This document shows positions 36,937-47,384 of a stretch of 64,000 nt of DNA, piece by piece (within the stretch, counting starts at the first letter, position 1; each line of letters starts with the position of its first letter). The translations under genes were made by a program, and so were the position numbers. This stretch comes from Pholiota molesta (lineage: Eukaryota > Basidiomycota > Agaricomycetes > Agaricales > Strophariaceae): positions 310,001-374,000 of the forward strand of contig JACGCK010000026.1 of NCBI GenBank assembly GCA_014925825.1, given 5' to 3'. A model generated the notes under the pieces. It was given only the letters and a program-made list of their open reading frames with translations, did no database searches and was not told the DNA's origin.

Positions 36937-39299
36937 ATGGCAGAAGGTGACCACCTGTCAACAGGTGGGAACTCCGAGGACCCCCATGTTCAGGTGCCAG
37001 CAACACCGGAGTACATGGGCACCACCACGTTGCCCAGCAGGACTCGTCCTGCAGGTACCGTCTCACAGCCCTCAGCGGTGGGCGCAGAGAGTGACCATGG
37101 CTCATTCCTGATGGGAAATATCAGGCAGCCACAACCACGGACACCTACTGAGGGATCCGGAGCGATCGGTCGACGATCACACGAGATCGACGACGATGTC
37201 GACATCGCAAGCCTAGCAAACGGTCTTGAAGACCGGATTGAGCTTGTCTGGCAGATCCATGGCGTCGATCGAGATGACCGACGACAAGTACTGCGAACGA
37301 TGGCTACGCAGTTCGTAATGCAGGCCGTGCATTACTCAGACCAAGACATACCTGAGGGATCAGAGAGATGGATATCCCTCCTTCTCAATACCCTCACACG
37401 GATCGCCAAGCGATACGATTCAATTCGAAAGAACAAGCCCAACTCCAGGGCTCCCACCCCAATGTCCCCCGTTATGGTCCAGACACCGTCTGTGGTACCT
37501 ACACTGACACAACGAGGGGGATCGGCTACCACGTCCCCACCCACCGCAGCACGAATGGTCGAAGAACCATTCACCCGCTTATCCCCCACCCTCGATAGGG
37601 CAAGAGCAGGACTCGATGAACCTCAACGATGGGATGAGTCGGACGAGCTGTACCGTAGACGACGTGCAGCGTTTAACCGCCTACAAGCTCGCGAGACGAG
37701 TTCCGTGCCAGTATATACAGCCAATAACGATGCGGGCGAAGCCCCCAATACTGATAATCGAGTAACGTATCCAAACATTACTGTACGAACGCCGAGGGCC
37801 ACAATCTGGAAAGACAGAGTTGCCTACCAACGCCTCCGTCGAGAGGATATTAACAGGCACGGATCATCGCAAATCGATGATCAAGGTGTCAGATTCCGTG
37901 GACCATATGCATTCGATGCAGGCGACCCAGAGGGATCGGATGACGAAGAACCGATACAGACAAAAATCGAGGAGGTCAATGACCTCCCAGTGAGATCACC
38001 AAGCCCCACACCACGGAACGACAACCGTGAAGAACGCCAGGCTGACTACCCTGATGAACGGTGGGATGACTACCGCGGAGAACGACGAACCAACAACCGC
38101 GAGGAACGACGGAAGTATGGTACGCGAGACCATACTTCAAAATCGTCAGTGCGGTTCAGCATGGAACAAAGAGAGAGCGAGGCCTTGAACCTCGACAAGA
38201 CACCAACCAGCGCACGTCATTTTAGTCGAGGATATTCGACGCCGAGGTCACTTGGACCTCGCCAAGACGCCCCTGGTGTAGTAGAAGCCTCGGATCGACA
38301 TCGATCCCTCATGGAGCAGCGACTCGCTACCCTGATCCACGAGGCTCTCAGTGTCAGGATATCTTATCCTGACGGCGTCAAATTCAACATCAAAATCGAT
38401 GTCGGTGATAAATACACCGGCTCGTCCAAGTTCGCTGACTTGGAAAACTGGCTATCGGACTTAGTATATAAGTTGGCAGTGCGTCAACTGGGAGGAAAGG
38501 AACTAGATCGCCTTCGAGTAATATATCTCGGCGAACACCTAGGTGGGGAAGCCCACGAATGGTTCATTCGCCATGTACTTAGTGTTAGCCGTACCAAACT
38601 CGGTTGGACGTTTGAGGATGTCATAATAGCCTTATACAATCGATTTATTCATGCCACCACAATGCAGGACGCGCGCGAAGGCTTCAGGAAAGCCAAGTAC
38701 TCTGCATCTCACGGAGTACAAGCGTACTACGACGAACTCATTGGGTTCGCCACGAACATGGCCGCCTATCCCGATGACTTCTCATTCATCGAAGTATTCC
38801 TTGAAGGAATACCCAAAGACATGCGAACTGAACTGCTTCGTGAACGAGGTTTATCACCTGAAGCTCACACCATGGAGGACTTCATCGCCTTCGCAATCGC
38901 GTATGAATCACGCGTCAAGACGGATGACTACTACCACCGTCGGGCGAGGGTACACACCCCGCCATCGAATGTGAAGCCCAGCGAGACGACGACCGATCGT
39001 CGCCGCCCGAGCATGCATAAAACACACCGACGCGCGAATCATACGTCACCAAAGGAGGATAATCCCCCCAACCACCTGTGGCGAAAGCACCACCGAAAGA
39101 TAATCCGAGTCAAGAGGCCCCACGAAACAGAACGTGGAAGAAAGCCTCCGGAAGCGGCAACACATTGTCTTGCTTCAACTGCGGGGGAGAAGGACATTTT
39201 TCAAGAGACTGCCCACAACCACCAAAGAACAAGAGGGTTCACGTGCGGGCAGCCCACTCCGAGGATGCATCCTCGGATAATGAAGGTGTACACCTGTAG
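36937..39299 (+). pseudogene. gag: gag polyprotein (capsid plus zinc knuckle), frame-shifted
   Basis: ATG at 36937 begins MAEGDHLSTGGN. An Arg/Asp/Pro-rich N-terminal part is followed by a retrotransposon capsid domain: FADLENWLSDLVYKLAVRQL, then GEAHEWFIRHVL, FEDVIIALYNRFIHATTMQD, YDELIGFATNMAAYPDDFSF and FLEGIPKDMRTELL. The nucleocapsid zinc knuckle CFNCGGEGHFSRDC (39175-39216) lies in a different frame. The change falls at a run of six C (39064-39069): the zinc-knuckle frame has a stop just before it, so a -1 shift at or next to this run is needed. This can be a real -1 slippery site, a decay mutation or one missing C. The reading ends GVHL with a stop at 39299. Confidence 0.85.
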
Positions 39300-40129
39300 C
39301 TGCTAATATTATACATGAAATCTGGGTAGTTACCCAGAGGTGAGCATTTATCCCTGGTGGTAGTTACCCAGAGGGGTCTTCAGAGCATGGGATTGGCTAG
39401 TTCTTGTAGGGGGGCCGGGAGGGTGGATCAGTGGCTTGTGGGTGTGCGGGTGATGGTATTCAGTGCCGTGATGGCCGTGGGGGGTGGCGGGATGGGTCCC
39501 GACGGTCAGGGCACCGTGGATGGGGGCGGGCACTGGGCGGGCGCTGGGGGCGCAGCCTAACATACGTAAACAATGCAGGATTTGATGCTCGGGGGGCCGC
39601 GCTCGCTGTAGGGCGGCGTCGGGGGTGTTTTCGAGCGGGAAAAAAAGGCGGTATGTATATAAATAATCTACGGACCTAATGCACCTGTTTCCCGGCGTCG
39701 GGGCGGGCGGGAAGGGGTGGATTCAGCAGGGTGCTTATGGATGACGTTCCAAATTTAGACCGCGGCGTCTAAATTTAGCTTCTCGGCTATATTTCCTGGG
39801 CGTCTACTCGCGTTTTCCGTGGCTTTTCCTCATTTTCGCCGTATTTTACATTGTGTATGAGATTGATTTAATTAAATTATACTGAATACATCATGGACTA
39901 TACTAAATTCAAGAAAAACAGACAGAAGGGCAGCGAGAGGACGAGCATTTGCTCGTCTTCGTCACCCTTTGCTGCCCCGCCCGTGGCTGCCGCCCTCGCC
40001 ATCCGTTGCCCCCACCGTCCATCGCCCTCGCCATCCAATCCGTGGTGGCCGCCGTAGGTCGCTGCTCGTCGTACCTCCTGGCTGTTGTCCGTCCTCGATG
40101 GCCGACCGTTCGCGCTGCTCGCTGACCAT

Positions 40130-40705
40130 TCTGCGTGCTCGCTGGCCGGCTGTGCGTCTGCTCGCTGGCCGTCCGTCGTACTCGCTGGATGGCTGTCGTC
40201 CTCGCTGGCTGACTGGTCGTCGTCCTCGCTGGCCGGCTGGTCGTCGTCCTCGCTGACTGGCTGGCCGTCGTCGTCGCTGGCTGGCTGTTCGTCGTCGTCG
40301 CTGGCTGGCTGGCTGTCGTCATCGCTGACTGGCTGGCCGTCGTCGTTGCTGGCTGGCTGGCGGTTGTCGTCGCTGACTGGCTGGCCGTCGTCGTTGCTGG
40401 CTGGCTGGCGGTCGTCGTCGCTGGCTGGCGATCGTCCTCGCTGGCTGGCGGTCGTCGTCGCTGGCTGGCGGTTGTCCTCTCTGGCTGGCGGTCGTCCTCG
40501 CTGGCTGGCGGTCGTCGTTGCTGGCTGGCTGGCGGTCGTCGTCGCTGGCTGGCGATCGTCCTCGCTGGCTGGCGGTCGTCGTCGCTGGCTGGCGGTTGTC
40601 CTCTCTGGCTGGCGGTCGTCCTCGCTGGCTGGCTGGCTGTCATCCTCGCTGGCTGGCCGTCGTCGTCGCTGGCTGGTTGGCTTTCGTCCTCGCTGGCTCA
40701 CCAGT
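40130..40705. repeat. GC-rich minisatellite (CTGGCTGGCGGTCGTC units)
   Basis: Tandem copies of CTGGCTGGCGGTCGTCCTCG and shorter variants fill this stretch, and a few more copies appear at about 44400-44440 on the far side of the palindrome. The array therefore was probably continuous before the palindrome inserted. Long open frames across it (Arg/Pro/Ser or Trp/Leu/Ser repeats) are a by-product of the repeat and are not genes. Confidence 0.85.
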
Positions 40706-43700
40706 GTCTGTTGATATCATGCATGGGACATGGCAAGTTGCCCAGGAAAGAAAGTGCATCCAGGATGGTAACTCAGGTGCGCAGCCACCCCACCTAGCTG
40801 ACTTTGAATATCTCTGCCCTAAGCCAGTGGTCACCAGTGCCAATATTGCTGCTCACCATGTGTTCACTGCTGCTCACTGTGCTCAATGGTGTCGAACAGT
40901 GCTCGACACCATTGTCAGGGTCGTCCCAAAAAGGAAGCAATCAATTTTTTCCAAAAGAAGAAAACCTGATTAGATTCGCTTTTTTTCTGCATCATTTGTC
41001 AGCACTTGCTTATCTATGATTAGATTTGGCCCATTTTGGTACTTTCTGCTCATTGGCCCATCAAATATGCCATCAAGGGCCAAACACATGACCTGCTACC
41101 TAACCACATGACCACACATGACTGCAAATGAGGCAGGGACCCTCCTAGGGGTGGGAAATGCCTAAAATAGCATTTTCCCAATATTATTAGGAATGCACCT
41201 GGGTAGCTGGTGCACCCTATATGGGACCCACTGGGACCATATTATACCGAAAGATGCGGAATTAAATTCTAAATCCACCTGTGAAAAAATCATATGGATA
41301 GCTTTATTGGTTCAGGCCCTAGAAGCGAATTACTATTTGGGAGAAATAAGCGCACACATTGATGGCTGCTTTCCTCAGCAACCGCTGGGTCGTTTTCCAT
41401 AATCAAAGCAGCTTTCTATAGGTATGAAACGCGCGCTTCCAACGCGTTCTTGAACATAATTTTTCGTCCATTCCTCGCTCCGTAAAACGCTCCGGATATA
41501 TTTGCGCTCGCACCGCATTAGCGCCGGCTACGGTTCCATAATTCGCGCGCATATTATATCATAAAATAGGTTAATAAAACACCTTTCTAACGGTACCCTA
41601 CTCGTGCTGATTGAGCAACTCTCTGAGGCCCTATAAAGGAAATGGTTGTTTGTAAATAGAATATTAACCGGTAATTGCGCCGGAACGCGCGTAGGTGCGT
41701 TGGATTCTCCTGAATTTACCAGATTTAATGAGCCCTTGATTATAGGGATCAGATGCCGGGAAGGCACTGAACTGGACATGGGGATGGCCAGGATATTGCT
41801 TTGCTGGCTGGAAGATGCTATTTTTAGCGCTGCCGAGCGCGGCCTCACCCAATCCGGGCATGGATTGGTGGCACTCTCCCCCTCCCCCTCATATTGGAAA
41901 TTCATTTCCTCCCTCAATTCCTATGCAATTGCTTCGTTCTTTTTCTTAATATTTAATATAAATATGGTACCATGCGCTTATAGCACTGATACGCCACTAT
42001 AGTACATGCAGCATTTGTTATTTCGATATCTCTGTATTTTGGACATTGCATTTGGGGTTTTCACTGTATTTATGATGCTTATTGGCACATATAGAGCGGT
42101 GAAAAGCTAGAGGTAAGTACCTAGTACAATTTCTGGTAGTTTAAAAGTTACCTGAATACTGTCCTATAGCTCCACACCCATAAAGAGAGACATTACTGGA
42201 TATCCTCTTTGATAAATCCATATCTCAGCCAATACTGTAGCTATAACCAAGTTCAAGCATCCATTAGAGTATTAGACATGTCTTCTTTCGTTCTGCCACT
42301 CAACAATTCTCTTCTCAATGCATTTCATTGGCCATATGACAAGAATGGTTAAATATAGCAGAAATAGAGGTATTTGGCCTATAGCAATTCACATAAGCAC
42401 TCTAAAATTCTGTAGAGCTAGGATATTATAGCTCTCATCCATACCTACAGTTTAAGATAGGCCGAAAAGAATTAGAGTGAGTGAGTGGAAAGATATGGTG
42501 GAAACATTCAAAAGAACATGAGTTAAACAGAGGTCTATCATAGTTATATAGATACTCTTGATCTAGTCCGATGTTTTGACTAGTACTTCCACACTATCTT
42601 TCCACTCACTTACTCCATTTTCTTGGGGCCTATCTGTAATTGAAGGTATTGATGAGAGCTATAATATCCTAGCTTTACAGAATTTTAGAGTGCTTCTGTG
42701 AATTTTTATAGGCAGAATACCTCTATTTCTGCTATATTTAACCATTCTGGTAATATGGCTAATAAAATGCGATAAGAACGCAATTGTTGAGTAACAGAAC
42801 TAAAGAAGACATGTTTATTATTCTAATGAATTCTTAAACTTGGATATAGCTATAGTATTGGTTGAGATATGGATTTATCAAGGAGGATGTGCAGAAACCC
42901 CCTCTTTATGAGTGTAGAGCTATAGGGCAGTATCCAGCCAACTTTTAAACTACCAGGAATGGTAGTGGGTATTTACCTCTAGCTTTTTACCGCTTTATAC
43001 GTTCCAATAACCATCATAAATACAGTGAAAACCCCAAATGCAGTGTCCCAAATATAGAAATATCGAAATAACAAGTGATACATGCATTATAGTAATACAT
43101 AAGTGGTATAGACATATAGTACCCTATTTATATTAAATATTCAAAAAAAGAACGAAGCAATTGGATAGGAATTGAGGGAGGAACAGAATTTCCAATATGA
43201 GGGGGAGGGGGAGAGTGCCACCATTTCATGCCCAGATTGGGTGAGGCTGTGCTCGGCTATGCTAAAAATAGCATCTGCCAGCCAGCAAAGCAATATCCTG
43301 GCCATCCCCCATGCCCAGTTCAGTGCCTTCCCAGCCTCTGATTGCTATAATCAGCGTGTCATTAAATCCAGTAAAATCAGGAGAATCCAACCCACCTAAG
43401 CGCATTGTGGTGCGATTTGCGGTTAATATTCTATATTAAACAACCATTTCCTTTATAGGGCCTCATAGGAATGTCCAATGAAGACGAGTAGGGTACCATT
43501 GGAAAGGTCTGCTATTAACCTATTTTATGGTATAATATGCGTGCCAATCGTGAACGCGTAGCCGGCGCTAATGCGGTGCGAGCGTAAATATATCCGGAGC
43601 GTTTTACGGAGCGAGAAACGGACGTAAAATTATGATCAAGGACGCGTTCGAAGCGCGCTTTCAATACCTACAGACCAAAATTGTAATCATAGAAAACGAC

Positions 43701-44400
43701 CGGGCGGTTGTTGAGGAAAACAGCCATCAATGTGTGCGCTTATTTATTCCAATTAGTAATTCGCTTCTAGGGCCTGAACCAATGATGCTATTAATATGAA
43801 TCTTTCACAGGTGGATTTAGAATTTAATTCCGCACCTTTTGGTATAATATGGTCCCAGTGGGTCCCATATAGGGTGCACCAGCTACCCAGGTGCATTCCT
43901 AATAATATTGGGAAAATGCTATTTTAGGTATTTCCCACCCCTAGGAGGGTCCCTGCCCCATTTGCAGTCATGTGTGGTCATGTGGTTAGGTACCAGGTCA
44001 TGTGTTTGGCTCTTGATGGCATGTTTGATGGGCCAATGAGCAGAAAGTACCAAAATGGGACAATCATCCTAATGTGGCCAGTTGATGGTGGGAAATGATG
44101 GGAAAAACAGCTTACAAATTTGTCATTCTGCTTTTGGAAAAATTTTGATGGTTTCCTTTTTGGGATGACCCTGACAACAGTGACGAGCACTGCTCGACAC
44201 TGTTGAGCACAGTGAGCAGCAGTGGCAGCAGCAGTGAGCAGTAGCACTGCCACTGGTGACGAGCAGAGAGCACCAGGAAAGGGCAGAAAATATTCAATCC
44301 CAGCTAGGTGGGGTGGCTGCGCACCTGAGTTACCATCCTGGATGCACTTTCTTTCCTGGGCAACTTCCACTATTTCATGTAGAATATTAACGGACAAGGC
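40706..44400. mobile_element. Foldback element: 3.7-kb near-complete palindrome
   Basis: The two halves (40706 to about 42555 and about 42570 to 44400) are inverted copies of each other over almost their whole length. Examples: 41161-41290 (AATGCACCTGGGTAGCTGGT) matches inverted 43810-43930; 42270-42480 matches inverted 42600-42810; AAAGTGCATCCAGGATGG at 40751 has its complement at 44333. Ends read TGTCTGTTGATATC on the left and, inward from the right, TTGTCCGTTAATATTC. The element sits inside the CTGGCTGGCGG minisatellite. It has no gene; matching open frames of up to 129 codons occur in the two arms (41528-41917 and 43172-43399) but resemble nothing known. RNA from either strand would form a very long hairpin. 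Confidence 0.88.
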
Positions 44401-44409
44401 TGGCTGGCT

Positions 44410-46690
44410 GGCTGGCGGTCGTCCTCGCTGGCTATTGGCAGTGCCGGCCATCGTCTTGGATCGCCGTCGGCGTTGCTGGATGTCGTCCTGGCTCGCTGTT
44501 GTCCCAGCTCGCTGTCGTGTTGCTGGCACCTCGTCGCACTCGCTGCCCGTCGTTTGCACCCCCTGCCTCTCACCTCCACCCGCGCGCCCCCTCCTGGTCG
44601 CCACCCGGACCCATACCATCACGCCTTTGTTCGTCATATGGCCCCATCCCTTCGTTGTCGCCGAGCTAATGAAAGCCGGCCCACATCCTCGTTGGAGCTG
44701 TTGAGCTAAAGGGCCGGCCCACATCCCTCAACCGAGGGGAGGGGCACACGGCTCGGGCGTGATGGGAGGTTTACAGTAAAGAGCCAGCCCACATCCCTCA
44801 TTCGAGGGGAGGGGCGCACGGCGTGGTAGGGCGGCGACGAGCGCCTGGTGTACGGCTGCTTGCAGCAGTAGTTTCCAAAGCCGGCCCACATCCCTCGTTA
44901 GAGGGGAGGGGCACGCGGCTGTGCAATTCGGCGGAGAGGGCAGAGCGGTGGAGGGTGGAGGGCAGCGGGCGACGACGAGGGAGTGGTTGAAGAGAGAGAT
45001 CAACCACATTGAACATGGTTGATCTCGGTTCCCGGGAATTTCCGCGACGCACGCGATTGGCTGACCGATCCGGCCCGGAGCCTTCCAACTTGCTCGTCGT
45101 CGTCCACGGCGTCTCGGACGATGTCAAATTGGAATATATATGTAAAATAACTATCTGAAAGTTTTATAGCATCAATTTAATGATCTTACAGATAGCTCCG
45201 GACAATGGAAATGCTGCTGAATCTCTCAATATATAATTTGTTCAATTTGAGACAAGATGAGATATAAAGATCCAACACATACTCGAGCGATCTTTCGTAG
45301 ATTGCATTGTATGATTCATAAAATTAATGTCTCTCACAAAAAATTATTGGGAACCGTTCTTTATACCGTCTATCATCTAATTACACAGTTTTTAGCCATG
45401 TAACTACTGTAAATCTGTCCAAAAAAATCAATCTTCATTCGAAGAGTTTCAGTGGGAATCCGTGAATCACCACGCATGCGTAGAAGTAGCAAAAAGCTAT
45501 GTTTTGAGTCTCAAATTTCAGCTAATTCACTCAGGACTTGTCATTATATTAAACATATACTACTTTAAAAATTCCTATAAAGCTTTAAAGCGCTACGGAC
45601 GTCGTGCACGCCGTCCTCGACGATGGCGAAACGACCGGCAAATGTATTGCCGGTCGTTTCAAGCAGAGCTTGAAAGCGAAACCAACCAAATCTTGGTTGA
45701 TTTCGCTTTCCACCGCCTTGACTACGCCCTTGCCGTCGCCGCCACCCTCAACCACCCCTCCCACCTGCCGACCACCACCACCATCACTCACTAGCCGCTA
45801 CCTGCCGTGTGCCCCTCCCCTCCAACGAGGGATGTGGGCCGGCTCTCTAGTTCGACCACCACGACGGTCGGTACCAGCGCCAAGCCAAGGACGATCCTGC
45901 GAGCCCGTCCTCGCAGCCGCCATCCCCTCGCCGCATGCCCAGGATGGTACGGAGTGACCGCGGGAGCGAGAGGTACAGGCGGGCGAGAGCTAGGGTGAGC
46001 GAGAGCTATCGCAAGCGAGAGGTATGGCGAGCGAGGGGTACGGCAAGCGAGGGGTACGGCGAGCGAGGGATGTGGCGAGCTAGGGTTGCGGCGAGCTAGG
46101 GTTGCGGCGAGCGAGGGGCATGGCGAACGAGGGGTACGGAGAGCACGAACCCGCCGACCACTGCAAGGCGGCCAGCGCATTCGACGTCGAACGAAGGACG
46201 GCGTGCACGGCCGGCAGCAAGCCACCACGACACCCAACCCACGACAAGCAGCGAGTACGAGGGACGGCGCACACAAGGGCCGGTGTGCGCGACGGACCCG
46301 CGCGCACGAGAAACGGCGCGCAAAATGCAGCGACGATGATGGCCAGCGACAGCGACAGCTAGCCAGGAGCACGGACAGCAACACCAAAGGGCAGCAACGA
46401 CGACCGAAAACGAGGACGACGGCCGAGGACGACGAGGATGACGGCCGATGACGACGAGGACGGCGGCAGCGGCGGCGGCTAGTGAGTATGCTGGCGCGAG
46501 TACCCCAGGTGGTAGGCACGACGGACAGCGGGCTGGACGGTACCAACACCACCCGCGGCGCACGCAAGGCAGGTACGAGCGAGGGCAAGGATCGCCAGCC
46601 CGACGACGGCCAACATGACGACAGCGAGGATCCCTAGCACAAAAAATGCCGAATGGCAAGCACGGAGAGCACGACGGATGGCAGCAGGAA
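44410..46690. repeat. GC-rich block with direct repeats and an inverted copy
   Basis: Four direct copies of a unit around GGCCCACATCCCTC....GAGGGGAGGGGC lie at about 44673, 44710, 44780 and 44878, and one inverted copy at about 45807-45850. The AT-rich middle (45125-45600) is therefore flanked by inverted sequence, another worn foldback. Hairpins: GAGATCAACCA / TGGTTGATCTC at 44996-45026; GAAACGACCGGCAA / TTGCCGGTCGTTTC at 45628-45660; GAAAGCGAAACCAACCAA with its near complement at 45672-45710. From 45975 to 46145 short tandem copies of GGCGAGCGAGGGGTAC occur. Reading frames here are low-complexity and not credible genes. Confidence 0.65.
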
Positions 46691-47384
46691 CGGACGGCAA
46701 GCAGGCCAGGGCAGCAAAGGGCGAGCGAGGACGAGCGAATGCTCGTCCTCCCTCTACCCTGTTATATATAATATATTTAATGTATTAGTGTATAGTCAAT
46801 GAAATAAATAGTGTATATCAAGCAAAATCCAAGGGAAAATGAGGAAAGCGACAGAAAACGCGAGCAGGCACCTGCGCTACATAGAAGAAATCTAAAATTA
46901 GATATTGCCCCGCTAAATATAGCACGTCATCCATAAGCCCCCCGTCGAATCCACCCCTTCCCGCCCTCCCCGACGCGGGGAAACAGGTGCATTAGGTCCG
47001 TACATTATTTATATAGATTCCGCTTTTTTTCCCCGCTCCAAAACGCCCCCGACGCCGCCCTACAGCGAGCGCGGCCCCCCGAGCATCAAATCCTGCATTG
47101 TTTACGTATGTTAGGCTGCGCCCCCAGCGCCCGCCCAGTGCCCGCCCCCATCCACGGTGCCCTGACCGTCGGGACCCATCCCGCCACCCCCCACGGCATG
47201 CACGGCATTAAATACCATCACCCGCTCCATCATAAGCCACTGATCCACCCTCCCGGCCCCCCTACAAGAACTAGCCAATCCCGTGCTCTGAAGACCCCTC
47301 TGGGTAACTACCACCAGGGATAAATGCTCACCTCTGGGTAACTACCCAGATTGATATAGAAATATAGCGCTCATGGCTGAGCGG

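Larger units (their letters stand above)
39322..47349. mobile_element. 8-kb unit with inverted terminal arms of about 0.65 kb
   Basis: The left arm (39322 to about 39980) and right arm (about 46690 to 47349) are inverted copies, from the tip CTGGGTAGTTACCCAG through GTGAGCATTTATCCC, a long GC-rich stretch, and on to GGACGAGCATTTGCTCGTC and CCCTTTGCTGCCC at the inner ends. The tip itself is a palindrome (CTGGGTA, GT, TACCCAG at 39322-39337; the right copy at 47334-47349). Inverted similarity fades out over about 20 bp beyond both tips. Between the arms are a minisatellite, a nested 3.7-kb palindrome and further inverted repeats. No certain target duplication is seen, and no transposase. Confidence 0.8.

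Noticed and set aside
39898..40714. Long overlapping open frames on both strands with Ser/Arg/Asp or Trp/Leu/Ser repeats
   Set aside because: They follow the CTGGCTGGCGG minisatellite in several frames at once, have no start context and no known domain. They are a result of the repeat unit, not genes.
41528..41917. Gene inside the palindrome arm
   Set aside because: The related open frame in the opposite arm is shorter and diverged, there is no known motif, and the similarity is explained by the inverted duplication.
45791..46700. Arg/Pro/Ser-rich open frames of up to 265 codons
   Set aside because: Low-complexity reading of GC-rich repeats with overlapping frames open on both strands; nothing protein-like is conserved.
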